Origin: Chloroflexota bacterium | Lineage (GTDB): Bacteria > Chloroflexota > Anaerolineae > J102 | Assembly: GCA_029782215.1 (NCBI GenBank) | Contig: JAKOVD010000098.1 | Span: 1-64,000, forward strand | Direction: 5' to 3' | DNA: 64,000 nt | Part shown: piece after piece, positions 30,158 through 37,345 of the stretch | How positions within the stretch are numbered: the first letter of the stretch is position 1 | Layout of the letters: every line of letters begins with the position of its first letter | The notes under the pieces: generated by a model | The model's input: the letters and a program-made list of their open reading frames with translations, nothing else | What the model was told of the DNA's origin: nothing | Database searches by the model: none | Translations under genes and position numbers: made by a program

Positions 30158-31117
30158 TCAGGATGATTTCGAGCGTTTGCGCTGGCTGGGCTTGCCTGCG
30201 AACAGGGCTTCCCAACCGAGCGCTTGGCTTTGCGGACGCGGGTTCTTGGCCAGGCGGATCGCCATGTCGGCCATGTGCTTGACCACCCAATCGAAGTAGA
30301 AGGGGGTCAGGCTGTTGATGTCCATGTCGGGGGCCGGATTCATGAAGTCGATGGCATAGGGGACGCCATCACGGATGGCCCATTCCACCGAGTTCATGTC
30401 GTAGCCGAAGGCGCGCACCAGCTTGAGCGAGTCATCGACGATGCGCTGGCCCAGTTCGGGACCGAGGTGGGCGTGCTCGACGTGGTAGCGGCGTTCGTGG
30501 GGATCGTACTTCATCGGCAGCACCTCCTCCTGGCCCAGGCAGAGGCAGCGGACGTAGTGCTCCCACTTGATAAACTCCTGCACGATCATGGTGCGCAGGC
30601 CCGTATGGTTATAGAAGTAGATCAGCTCGTCGAGCGTCTGGCAGATGAAGACATCCTTCCAGCCGCCGCCGTGGGCGTCCTTGAGCACGCAGGGCAGCCC
30701 CACGTAGTCGATGATGCTCTGCCAGTCGAGCGGGTAGCGCAGGTTGCGCAGGCTCTCGGTGTGGACGATGCCGGGCACGTAGTCCTTGTTGGGCAGGACC
30801 AGGGTCTTGGGACTGGCGATGCCCAGCTTGGTGACCATGGCGGCGCCGAAGAACTTGTCGTCGGCGGTCCACATGAAGGGGTTGTTGACGACGGTGACGC
30901 CCTGGAGCGCGGCGAGCTTCAGGAAGGTGCGGTAGTAGGGCACCTCGTGCGAGATGCGGTCGATGATGACGGCATAGGGCACGGGCTCCTCCATGCGGGT
31001 GCCGCCCAACTGCACGTACTCTGCCTCCACGCCTTCGTTGCGCTTGTTGACCTCATCAATGAACGCAGGCGGAAAGGACCATTCGCGTCCCACCAGCAAG
31101 CCGACTTTGAGTGTCAT
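30158..31117 (-). CDS. RimK-like ATP-grasp ligase
   Basis: 319 residues. The N-terminal pre-ATP-grasp domain starts LKVGLLVGREWSFPPAFIDEVN. The central part contains LPCVLKDAHGGGWKDVF (Lys plus glycine-rich ATP loop) and RTMIVQEFIKWEHYVRCLCLG (linker and metal strand). The C-terminal VEWAIRDGVPYAIDFMNPAPDMD supplies the Asp/Asn pair that binds Mg-ATP in ATP-grasp enzymes (usually E-x-N; here D-F-M-N). Family members ligate amino acids or peptides to carboxylates. The start is ATG with AGGGAG upstream. The last residues are basic (RKRSKSS). Substrate unknown. Confidence 0.75.
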   Translation of the reverse strand: MTLKVGLLVGREWSFPPAFIDEVNKRNEGVEAEYVQLGGTRMEEPVPYAVIIDRISHEVPYYRTFLKLAALQGVTVVNNPFMWTADDKFFGAAMVTKLGIASPKTLVLPNKDYVPGIVHTESLRNLRYPLDWQSIIDYVGLPCVLKDAHGGGWKDVFICQTLDELIYFYNHTGLRTMIVQEFIKWEHYVRCLCLGQEEVLPMKYDPHERRYHVEHAHLGPELGQRIVDDSLKLVRAFGYDMNSVEWAIRDGVPYAIDFMNPAPDMDINSLTPFYFDWVVKHMADMAIRLAKNPRPQSQALGWEALFAGKPSQRKRSKSS

Positions 31118-31136
31118 GTTTAGGCTCCCTTAGAAA

Positions 31137-31168
31137 AGTAGTCAGTCGACAGTAGACAGTCGTCAGAG
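31137..31168. repeat. short degenerate repeats of a CAGTCGACAGTAGA type
   Basis: The 64-bp gap between the esterase and the ATP-grasp gene contains AGTCAGTCGACAGTAGACAG followed by TCGTCAG, overlapping imperfect copies of a 7-8 base unit. Similar low-copy repeats occur at 41073-41140 with another unit. Confidence 0.4.
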
Positions 31169-31181
31169 GACGCAGTACACA

Positions 31182-31904
31182 TCACGCAGGTCCGTTCAAG
31201 TACATCCGCACCATCTCTTTCCACCAGGGCCAGTCGTGGGCCCAGCCTGACCAGATGCGGAGGGCATGCCAGATGCCCTTCTCCCACAGGATCTGCGAGA
31301 AGCGTTCTGTGTTCTCGCGCAGGCCCTGGGGCTCGTTCTCGCCGGTGGTCAGAATGATGTCGATATGGCGCAGCGCATCAAGACGGGCAGGGTCGTTCTC
31401 GTTGGCGACGTAGGCGACGGGATTGTTGTAGTACACGTTGTCGTCGCGGTGACCGTCGACAAAGCTGCTGATGTCGTACATCCCGTTCATCGCCAGGACG
31501 CGTCCGACGAGCTGGGGATGCCGGAAGGCGAAGTTGATGGCGTGGTAGGCGCCAAAGCTGGCGCCGGTGGTGATAAAGAAAGGGTTCGGATTCTGCTGGG
31601 TGAAGGGGTAGACCTCGTAGCGCAGATAGTTGTCGTACTGCACGTGGCGCCAGGCGCGGTCTCCCGGCCATTTCCACTGGGCATACCAGCTCTCCTCATC
31701 CACACTGTCCACACACACCACCTGCAGCCAGCCCCGCTCGATCGGTTCGGCCATGACCTCGATCATCCCCCGATCTTCCCACTCGTAATAGCGCCCCTTC
31801 GAGGTCGGAAACACGAGCAGGCGCGCTCCGGCGTGGCCGAAGAGCAGTAGCTCCATCATTCTCCCCAGGGAGGGACTGTACCAGCGATGATATTCGCGGT
31901 TCAT
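31182..31904 (-). CDS. PF00756-type (esterase D/antigen 85-like) esterase
   Basis: 240 residues from the ATG at 31904, which overlaps the stop of the PuuD-like gene (ATGA). The nucleophile elbow is FITTGASFGAYHA with S116. H223 in WSGWAHDWPWWKE fits the catalytic His, and the acid is probably within IDIILTTGENEP (about 182-193). There is no signal peptide, so it is cytosolic. The family covers acyl esterases, thioesterases and S-formylglutathione hydrolase. In this cluster it could hydrolyse or transfer an acyl group during assembly of the ATP-grasp product, but that is inference. Confidence 0.8.
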   Translation of the reverse strand: MNREYHRWYSPSLGRMMELLLFGHAGARLLVFPTSKGRYYEWEDRGMIEVMAEPIERGWLQVVCVDSVDEESWYAQWKWPGDRAWRHVQYDNYLRYEVYPFTQQNPNPFFITTGASFGAYHAINFAFRHPQLVGRVLAMNGMYDISSFVDGHRDDNVYYNNPVAYVANENDPARLDALRHIDIILTTGENEPQGLRENTERFSQILWEKGIWHALRIWSGWAHDWPWWKEMVRMYLNGPA

Positions 31905-32695
31905 GCCGTCCGCCGCATCGAGATGGTGGCGGGCTGGGCGGCCTGCTCGCGGTAGGCGACGGCAGCGGCAAGGAAACCCGTGAACAGGCGGCGCGTGGCG
32001 GCATCCCGCTGGACGAACTCCTCGGGGTGCCACTGGACGGCGACGGCGAACTGGCCGTTGGGGGCCTCGATGCTCTCGACCAGGCCGTCGGGGGCGATGG
32101 AGGTGGCGTTCAGGCCGGGCGCCAACTGCCGGATGCCCTGGTGGTGCATGCTGTTGACCATGAAGCGCTGGCTGCCAAGAAGGCTGCCCAGGCGGGAGCC
32201 CGGCTCGATCTGGACGTCGTGCACCAGCATGTCCCGTGTGAATTCCCCGGTATAGGGATAGTAATCGTGCTTGATGGCGTCGGGGTGCTGGGCCAGCACG
32301 TCCTGGTAGAGGCTGCCGCCGGCGGCCACATTGAGGACCTGGAGGCCGCGGCAGACGCCGAGAATGGGCTTGTGGTCTGCGAGCGCCCAGCGCGCCAGCG
32401 CGATCTCCACCACATCACGGTCGGGATCGAGTCGTCCGCACAGATCTGTGCGCTCCTCGCCGTAGGTCAAAGGGTTCATGTCGACGCCGCCAGGCAGGAA
32501 GACGCCGTCAAGCCGCTCGTACATTGCCCGCAGGGTGTCCATGTCGTCGGCAACCAGCGGGATGACCCAGGGCAGAGCGCCCACCGTCGACAGCGAGGTG
32601 ATATAGGTGTGGCCCATAATCCAACACCGGGGAAGCTGGCCAGGGACGGCTTCTTGGGTCTGAGTGGTGATGCCAATCACCGGGCGTGGCTGCAT
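31901..32695 (-). CDS. PuuD-like class-I glutamine-amidotransferase-type hydrolase (peptidase C26)
   Basis: 264 residues. Nucleophile C115 lies in ILGVCRGLQVLNVAAGG, with H223 and E225 in VAVQWHPEEF, a complete Cys-His-Glu triad. GVFLPGGVDMNPLTYGE is the oxyanion/substrate loop typical of gamma-glutamyl-gamma-aminobutyrate hydrolases. PuuD cleaves gamma-glutamyl amides. As the first gene of the cluster with two ATP-grasp ligases, it suggests that a gamma-glutamyl or similar amide is made and trimmed here. It could also be a stand-alone peptide hydrolase. Its upstream region faces the divergent LuxR/Kelch gene. Confidence 0.85.
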   Translation of the reverse strand: MQPRPVIGITTQTQEAVPGQLPRCWIMGHTYITSLSTVGALPWVIPLVADDMDTLRAMYERLDGVFLPGGVDMNPLTYGEERTDLCGRLDPDRDVVEIALARWALADHKPILGVCRGLQVLNVAAGGSLYQDVLAQHPDAIKHDYYPYTGEFTRDMLVHDVQIEPGSRLGSLLGSQRFMVNSMHHQGIRQLAPGLNATSIAPDGLVESIEAPNGQFAVAVQWHPEEFVQRDAATRRLFTGFLAAAVAYREQAAQPATISMRRTA

Positions 32696-32863
32696 GAATC
32701 TCTTCTCCTCCAGATGCTGAACAAATAAACACCCCTACCAGTGAGATCATTTCCGGGTGCGCGGCCACGACCCGTGCGATCCCCCAGGCGGGGAGGGGCG
32801 AGCCAAGTCTACCATTGCTGGCAAGCGGCGTCAAAACGCCATCGTTCGCCGCCAGCGCAGGCG

Positions 32864-32892
32864 TTGGGGCGCCTTACGGCGCCGTGTATAAT
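32864..32892 (+). promoter_or_regulatory. promoter of the LuxR/Kelch gene, predicted leaderless
   Basis: TTGGGG (32864-32869) and TATAAT (32887-32892) are 17 bp apart. Only six bases separate the -10 box from the ATG at 32899, so transcription should start at or next to the A of the start codon. No ribosome-binding site is visible. Confidence 0.6.
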
Positions 32893-32898
32893 CAGGGC

Positions 32899-34236
32899 AT
32901 GGCTGAGGAAATCCCCCTGACACGGCGCGAGCTCGAGATCCTGACCTTGCTGGCCGAAGGTCTGAGCAACGATGAGATCGCTGCCAGGCTCTCGATCAGC
33001 CCCAATACCGTCAAGGTCCATCTGCGCAACATCTTTGAGAAGATGGGGGTGCAGTCGCGCACAGAAGCGACCATGGAGGCGGTGCGCAAGGGGTGGATCG
33101 CCGTTCCCGGGCTGGAGCCGCAGGCAGCGCCGGAGGAAAGCAGCGCCGATGCGGTGGCAGCGCCGGCCTGGCCGCCGCTGGCCTCCTCCTGGCAGCCCTG
33201 GCGCGTCGTGGCGCTGGCGGCAGTGCTGGCGCTGGCCCTGGTGGTCGTCTTCTGGCCCAGCCGGCGCCCGCTTGCATCCCCGGCGCAGCCCTCGAACTTC
33301 ACCACGGATCGGGGCGAGCAGCGCACGGAGCCGGCGCCACGGCAGGACACCCCGCGGTGGACGCCGCGTGCCGCCATGCCCACGGCCCGCAGCCGGGCAG
33401 CAGGCGCCCTCATCGACGGCCGGCTGTTCGTGGTGGGCGGCGAGACGGCGGCGGGCGACACCGATGCCGTGGAGATGTATGATCCCAACTTTGACACCTG
33501 GCAGGTGCTGCCGCCGCGGCCCATCGCCGCGCGCGATGCCGGTGCGGCTTCGCTCGACGGGAAGCTCTACGTGGCGGGCGGGTGCAGCGGTGACAAGCCC
33601 GTGGCCGACGTACACGTCTTCGATCCTGCCGCTCAGCGCTGGCAGCAAGGGCCTTCCCTGCCGCAGCCGAACTGCGGGCTGGCGCTGATCGCCGCCGGCG
33701 GGCGGCTGTATGCGCTAGGTGGCTGGGACGGCGCCAACGTCCTGGACTCGGTCTGGGTCTATGAAACCGGCGCCGGTTCCTGGCGTCCAGCAGCAAGCCT
33801 GCCGGCGGCCAGGGCCATGGCGAGCGCTGCCTGGCTGCGCGACCACCTTTACGTGATCGGAGGCGACGACGGCACCGGTCCGCGGGCAGAGATGTGGGTT
33901 TATGACCCCGCGGCCGGAACATGGAAGCAGGGTCCAGGTCTCGTCGAACCGCGCGCGGGCCTGGCCGTGGGCGCCGAAGGGAGCTCGATCTATGCCTTTG
34001 GCGGCGGCAGCGGCAGCCAGCCCTCGCTGCATGAGCGCTTTGACCTGAACACGCAAAGCTGGTCGACGATCGACTCTCCCCGGCTTGGCCCCTGGCACCA
34101 CGCCGTCGGCGCCATCATCGGTCCCAACCTGCACATCGTGGGCGGTTGGGCGGGGGACTACCTGGACGACCACGAAGCCTACCAGGCGTCACATCTTCTT
34201 TTTCTTCCTATCGGCGCCCAGGGGGCGAAGCCGTAG
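32899..34236 (+). CDS. membrane-anchored LuxR-type HTH regulator with extracytoplasmic Kelch propeller
   Basis: 445 residues. Residues 7-66 are a GerE/LuxR HTH (LTRRELEILTLLAEGLSNDEIAARL, then NTVKVHLRNIFEKMGV). A single membrane helix at about 102-120 (VVALAAVLALALVVVF) is followed by WPSRRP. Residues 155-430 carry six Kelch repeats with GG doublets and spaced Tyr/Trp (LFVVGG, LYVAGG, LYALGG, LYVIGG, IYAFGG, LHIVGG), enough for one beta-propeller. The orientation implied is DNA-binding head inside and propeller outside, a one-component transmembrane sensor. It has no receiver domain. The start follows the leaderless promoter; a longer frame from 32815 overlaps that promoter. It is divergent from the PuuD-like cluster, a plausible target. 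It ends with an LLFLPIGA tail. Confidence 0.85.
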   Translation: MAEEIPLTRRELEILTLLAEGLSNDEIAARLSISPNTVKVHLRNIFEKMGVQSRTEATMEAVRKGWIAVPGLEPQAAPEESSADAVAAPAWPPLASSWQPWRVVALAAVLALALVVVFWPSRRPLASPAQPSNFTTDRGEQRTEPAPRQDTPRWTPRAAMPTARSRAAGALIDGRLFVVGGETAAGDTDAVEMYDPNFDTWQVLPPRPIAARDAGAASLDGKLYVAGGCSGDKPVADVHVFDPAAQRWQQGPSLPQPNCGLALIAAGGRLYALGGWDGANVLDSVWVYETGAGSWRPAASLPAARAMASAAWLRDHLYVIGGDDGTGPRAEMWVYDPAAGTWKQGPGLVEPRAGLAVGAEGSSIYAFGGGSGSQPSLHERFDLNTQSWSTIDSPRLGPWHHAVGAIIGPNLHIVGGWAGDYLDDHEAYQASHLLFLPIGAQGAKP

Positions 34237-34254
34237 GGGAAAGGCGCCGGCCTG

Positions 34255-35247
34255 CTAGAGCCCGGGGCTGGCCAGTTTCTTGATCTTTTCGAAGGTCTCG
34301 CGCCAACTGATCGGGCTGAGCCCCAGCTTCAGGCGCAGCGCTTCGGGCGGCGTGCCGAAGCGATAGGAGCGCACGGCCGAGGTCCAGCGCAGCATCTCGA
34401 AGGAAACGCCGTCCTTGATGTTGGCGAGGGCGGCAGCGTCCTCGAGCACGTATTCGAGATTGCGCGCCGTGCACTCGAACAGGTATTCCTTGGGCCGGTA
34501 GTTGCGCAGATACTGGTTGAGCACCGGCGTGAAGGCCGGCCCCAGGCTGAGCTTGCGTTCCTTATGACCGTGGCGGCCGTCCTCGTAGCGGACGTAGAGC
34601 GCCGGCTCACGGATGTTCGAGGCGTCAATGTCCTCAAGACGAATGGCGACGACCTCACCCTTCTTCAGCGCTGTCTGGAGCATGAGCAGCACGAGCAGGT
34701 GCGGGCGGGCGTCGGGCTTGGTGGTGGACCAAAGCTGGTCGCGGGTGACGCGCATCAGCCGTTCGATCTCGTCATCGTACAGGATGCGGGGCAGGGGCGC
34801 CTGGGCGCTTTCCTGGATGACAGGCGCGGCCGGGTCCGTGGGGAGGATGCTGGTCTGGCCGAGCCAGCCGAAGAACGACTTGAGGGACGTGACGCGGCGG
34901 GCGTAGGACTTGGGACTGCAAGGGACATGGGCGCCATCCGCATCGGTGCGCTCGAACTTGAGCCAGTTGAGGAAGCGGTTGAGCGTTTCGGTGCCAATAT
35001 CCTTCAAGCGCGTGCTTGCACCTTTCTCCTGCAGAAACCTTCCCAACAGACGGATATCACCCAAAAAGGCCTTGATGGTGTTCTCCGACATCCCCGTGCT
35101 ATACATATAGGCCTGGTAAGGGGCCAGCGCTGCAGATAGGTTGCTGTCCGCCGAAAGCGCGTCGGGGAGATTCGCAATCGGTTCTGCGATCTTACCCTTT
35201 TCGATGGGTTCGCGCAGAGTGCTGAAGAGATCTGGTTGACTTATCAT
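34255..35247 (-). CDS. tyrosine-recombinase-fold protein lacking catalytic residues
   Basis: 330 residues from the ATG at 35247, with GAGGTG upstream and a good promoter. The N-terminal SAM-like core-binding domain (LAPYQAYMYSTGMSENTIKAFLGDIRLLGRFL) and C-terminal domain follow XerC/D. Against the XerD consensus the catalytic set is mostly gone. TGLR is TALKKGEVVAI (Arg I to Lys); HxLRH is FEMLRWTS (His to Glu, Arg II kept); LLGHS is KLGLS (His III to Leu); and the nucleophile Tyr is Phe in RETFEKI. The beta-hairpin Lys in GHKERKLSLG is kept. It is therefore probably a DNA-binding protein without strand-transfer activity. The frame is intact and long, which argues for selection, not decay. 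No att-like repeats flank it. Confidence 0.75.
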   Translation of the reverse strand: MISQPDLFSTLREPIEKGKIAEPIANLPDALSADSNLSAALAPYQAYMYSTGMSENTIKAFLGDIRLLGRFLQEKGASTRLKDIGTETLNRFLNWLKFERTDADGAHVPCSPKSYARRVTSLKSFFGWLGQTSILPTDPAAPVIQESAQAPLPRILYDDEIERLMRVTRDQLWSTTKPDARPHLLVLLMLQTALKKGEVVAIRLEDIDASNIREPALYVRYEDGRHGHKERKLSLGPAFTPVLNQYLRNYRPKEYLFECTARNLEYVLEDAAALANIKDGVSFEMLRWTSAVRSYRFGTPPEALRLKLGLSPISWRETFEKIKKLASPGL

Positions 35248-35277
35248 CTGCACCTCTTTCGCATAGCGGGTTACGAT

Positions 35278-35306
35278 ATGGTAGATCGTTTGTTTTCCTA
35301 TGTCAA
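35278..35306 (-). promoter_or_regulatory. promoter of the recombinase-like gene
   Basis: On the minus strand, TTGACA (35301-35306) and TACCAT (35278-35283) with a 17-bp spacer, in a locally AT-rich segment. The ATG is 30 bases downstream with GAGGTG before it. Confidence 0.65.
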
Positions 35307-35335
35307 GTGGTGATTCGCGAAGATGAATAACGCAT

Positions 35336-35364
35336 TTGCTCACGATCTCGCACGGGCGTAGAAT
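35336..35364 (+). promoter_or_regulatory. promoter of the GT9 operon
   Basis: TTGCTC (35336-35341) and TAGAAT (35359-35364) are 17 bp apart. The GTG start is at 35380, leaving a leader of about nine bases. It is divergent from the recombinase-like gene promoter. Confidence 0.5.
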
Positions 35365-35379
35365 CGCGCCTACATTTCC

Positions 35380-36510
35380 GTGGCGCTTCCGGCGCGATTC
35401 GGAGCACCTGCACTGTCCACCTACCAACGCATCCTGGCGATCAAGCTTGCCGATCTGGGCGACGTTCTCAACGTCACCCCGGCCCTGCGCGGCCTGCGGT
35501 GGGGGAATCCGGCGGCGCAGATCGACGTGCTGGTCAACCCGCACACCGCCGCCCTCCTCGAAGGATCCACGCTGATCGACGAGGTCCTATCCTTTCCGAA
35601 GACCAGCTTCGAGGGGCTAGCCGTTCTGCGTCCGGCGGCGTGGCGGCCGCTGGCGCGCCAGATGCGGTGGCTGCGAGCACGGAAGTACGATGCCGTCGTC
35701 AACTTCCATCATCTCACCACGCCCCTTGGGCGCGCCAAGCAGCGGGCTCTGATCGCGGCCACCGGGGCGCCGGTCACCACGGGCCTGGACAACGGACACG
35801 GTGGCTGGCTGACCCATCCGGTGACCGATGAAGGGTTTGGGGCCAGGCGTGAGGTCGAATACTGGCTGGCTCTCGCCGGCCGCCTGGGCGCAAGCTGCCC
35901 GGACACAAGCCTTGACCTGCCGGTGGGTGCTGCCGACCACCAGCGCGCCCAGGCCGTGCTTGCTCAGGCAGGACTTGGAGACAGGCGTTTCGCCGTTCTC
36001 CACCCCGGCTCAGGGGGCTTCGCTCCTGCCCGCCGCTGGGACCCGCCGAAGTTCGCCGCCCTGGCGGCGGCGCTGCGGCGGCTGTTCGATCTGCCGGTAG
36101 CCCTGGTGGGCACGGCCAGCGATGACATCGGCGCCGTGCTGGCGGCGGCGACCTCACCCCTCGTCGACCTCAGCGGCAGGCTGTCGCTGAAGGAGCTGGG
36201 CGCCGTTCTGGCCCGCAGCGCCCTGTTTGTGGGGGCCGACAGCGGTGTCATGCACATGGCGGCGGCGATGCGTACGCCGGTGGTCGCCATCTTCGGACCC
36301 AGCAATCACCTGGCCTGGGCGCCGTGGACGCCTGGCAGCCCCAGTGAGGTGGTGCGGCTGGGCATCTCCTGCTCGCCGTGCGCCTACGTAGGGCATCACG
36401 TGGGCCTGCGGCAGGGCTGTCCGGAGCGCACCTGCCTGGCCGATCTCGACGTCGATCGCGTCCTGGCGGCAGCCGCACGCCTGCTGGGCTCCGAACCCGG
36501 AGTTGGCTAA
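35380..36510 (+). CDS. glycosyltransferase family 9 (heptosyltransferase-like)
   Basis: 376 residues from GTG at 35380. The N-terminus ILAIKLADLGDVLNVTPALRGLR is the acceptor-side Rossmann start of GT9 with the conserved GD. The C-terminal domain has FAVLHPGSGG-FAPARRWDPPKFAALA, LVGTASDD, LSLKELGAVLARSALFVGADSGVMHMAAAM and VVAIFGPSN, the nucleotide-sugar half. GT9 enzymes build heptose or other sugars onto outer-membrane or cell-surface glycans. In a presumably LPS-lacking Chloroflexi cell the product is more likely a surface glycolipid or polymer. CxPCxYxGHHxGLRQGCPERTCL near the end is a Cys-rich segment also found in GT9 proteins. It shares one base with the next gene (TAATG). Confidence 0.85.
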   Translation: MALPARFGAPALSTYQRILAIKLADLGDVLNVTPALRGLRWGNPAAQIDVLVNPHTAALLEGSTLIDEVLSFPKTSFEGLAVLRPAAWRPLARQMRWLRARKYDAVVNFHHLTTPLGRAKQRALIAATGAPVTTGLDNGHGGWLTHPVTDEGFGARREVEYWLALAGRLGASCPDTSLDLPVGAADHQRAQAVLAQAGLGDRRFAVLHPGSGGFAPARRWDPPKFAALAAALRRLFDLPVALVGTASDDIGAVLAAATSPLVDLSGRLSLKELGAVLARSALFVGADSGVMHMAAAMRTPVVAIFGPSNHLAWAPWTPGSPSEVVRLGISCSPCAYVGHHVGLRQGCPERTCLADLDVDRVLAAAARLLGSEPGVG

Positions 36511-37295
36511 TGGGAACGTCCATCACCTTCGATAGAGCGGCCGGATTCTACGATCAAACGCGCTCCCTTCCCACCGCGGCGTCGGAGGCGCTGACCAGCG
36601 CTATTGTCGATCTGGGCGGAGTGGCGCCCGGTGTTCGCCTGCTGGAAGTGGGGGTGGGAACCGGGCGCATTGCCGTGCCGCTGATGCAGCGCGGCGCGGC
36701 CGTCATCGGCCTCGATCTGAGCTTGCCCATGCTGGCAGTGGCGCGGTCCAAATGGCCCGCGGCGATGCTTGTGCAGGGGGATGGCCTGCGCGTTCCACTC
36801 CCTGATCACTGCACTGACCTTGTGCTGATGGTCCATGTCCTCCATCTCATCGGCGATTGGCAAGGGGCCTTGGCTGAAGTGCAGCGTCTGCTGCGGGCCG
36901 GCGGCAGGCTCATGGTCGTGCGCGAGAAGTCCGACCCCGACCATCCTCTCGCCCGGCTGCGCCAGCATTACAACGAGGCCACGGAGACTGCCGGCGCGGC
37001 GACCACGCGCAGAGGTGCCAAGGATCAGGCCACCCTGGAGGCGTTCTGGCGCGACCACGGCTGGAGGCATGAAGCTCACGAGGTGGCAGCCTGGACGGAG
37101 GAGGAGGCGCCCCAGGAGTGGATCGACGGGCTACGCCAGCGGCTCTGGTCGTCGACCTGGCGGCTCGACGATGAAGCACTCGACAGGGTGCTCTCCGACC
37201 TGACCGCCTGGGGCGCCGCCGAATTTGGCGATCTGCGCCGCCCGCTGCCACATCACCACCGGCTCATGGTCGACGTGGTCATTCCTCATTCATAA
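36510..37295 (+). CDS. class I SAM-dependent methyltransferase
   Basis: 261 residues from the ATG at 36510 (TAATG junction with the GT9 gene). Motif I LLEVGVGTGRIAVPL near residue 47, the acidic end of strand 2 in VIGLDLSLPML, motif II/III VQGDGLRVPLPD, and LVLMVHVLHLIGDW before RLLRAGGRLMVV give a complete Rossmann methyltransferase of the Methyltransf_11 type. The C-terminal half is Trp/Arg-rich and unassigned. Translational coupling to GT9 suggests a role in modifying the same surface glycan, but the substrate is not readable. Confidence 0.87.
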   Translation: MGTSITFDRAAGFYDQTRSLPTAASEALTSAIVDLGGVAPGVRLLEVGVGTGRIAVPLMQRGAAVIGLDLSLPMLAVARSKWPAAMLVQGDGLRVPLPDHCTDLVLMVHVLHLIGDWQGALAEVQRLLRAGGRLMVVREKSDPDHPLARLRQHYNEATETAGAATTRRGAKDQATLEAFWRDHGWRHEAHEVAAWTEEEAPQEWIDGLRQRLWSSTWRLDDEALDRVLSDLTAWGAAEFGDLRRPLPHHHRLMVDVVIPHS

Positions 37296-37345
37296 CGAAG
37301 AAACTCAATTGGGCGTGCGCCCACCAGAAAAAAAGGATCTCAAGC

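Noticed and set aside
34255-35247. Integrase as the mark of a prophage or integrative element
   Set aside because: Catalytic residues are missing, no phage or conjugation genes are near, and no att-like direct repeats or tRNA gene were found.
35380-36510. GT9 as evidence of lipopolysaccharide core synthesis
   Set aside because: No Lpx, Waa or other LPS genes are in the window. GT9 also occurs in other surface glycan pathways.
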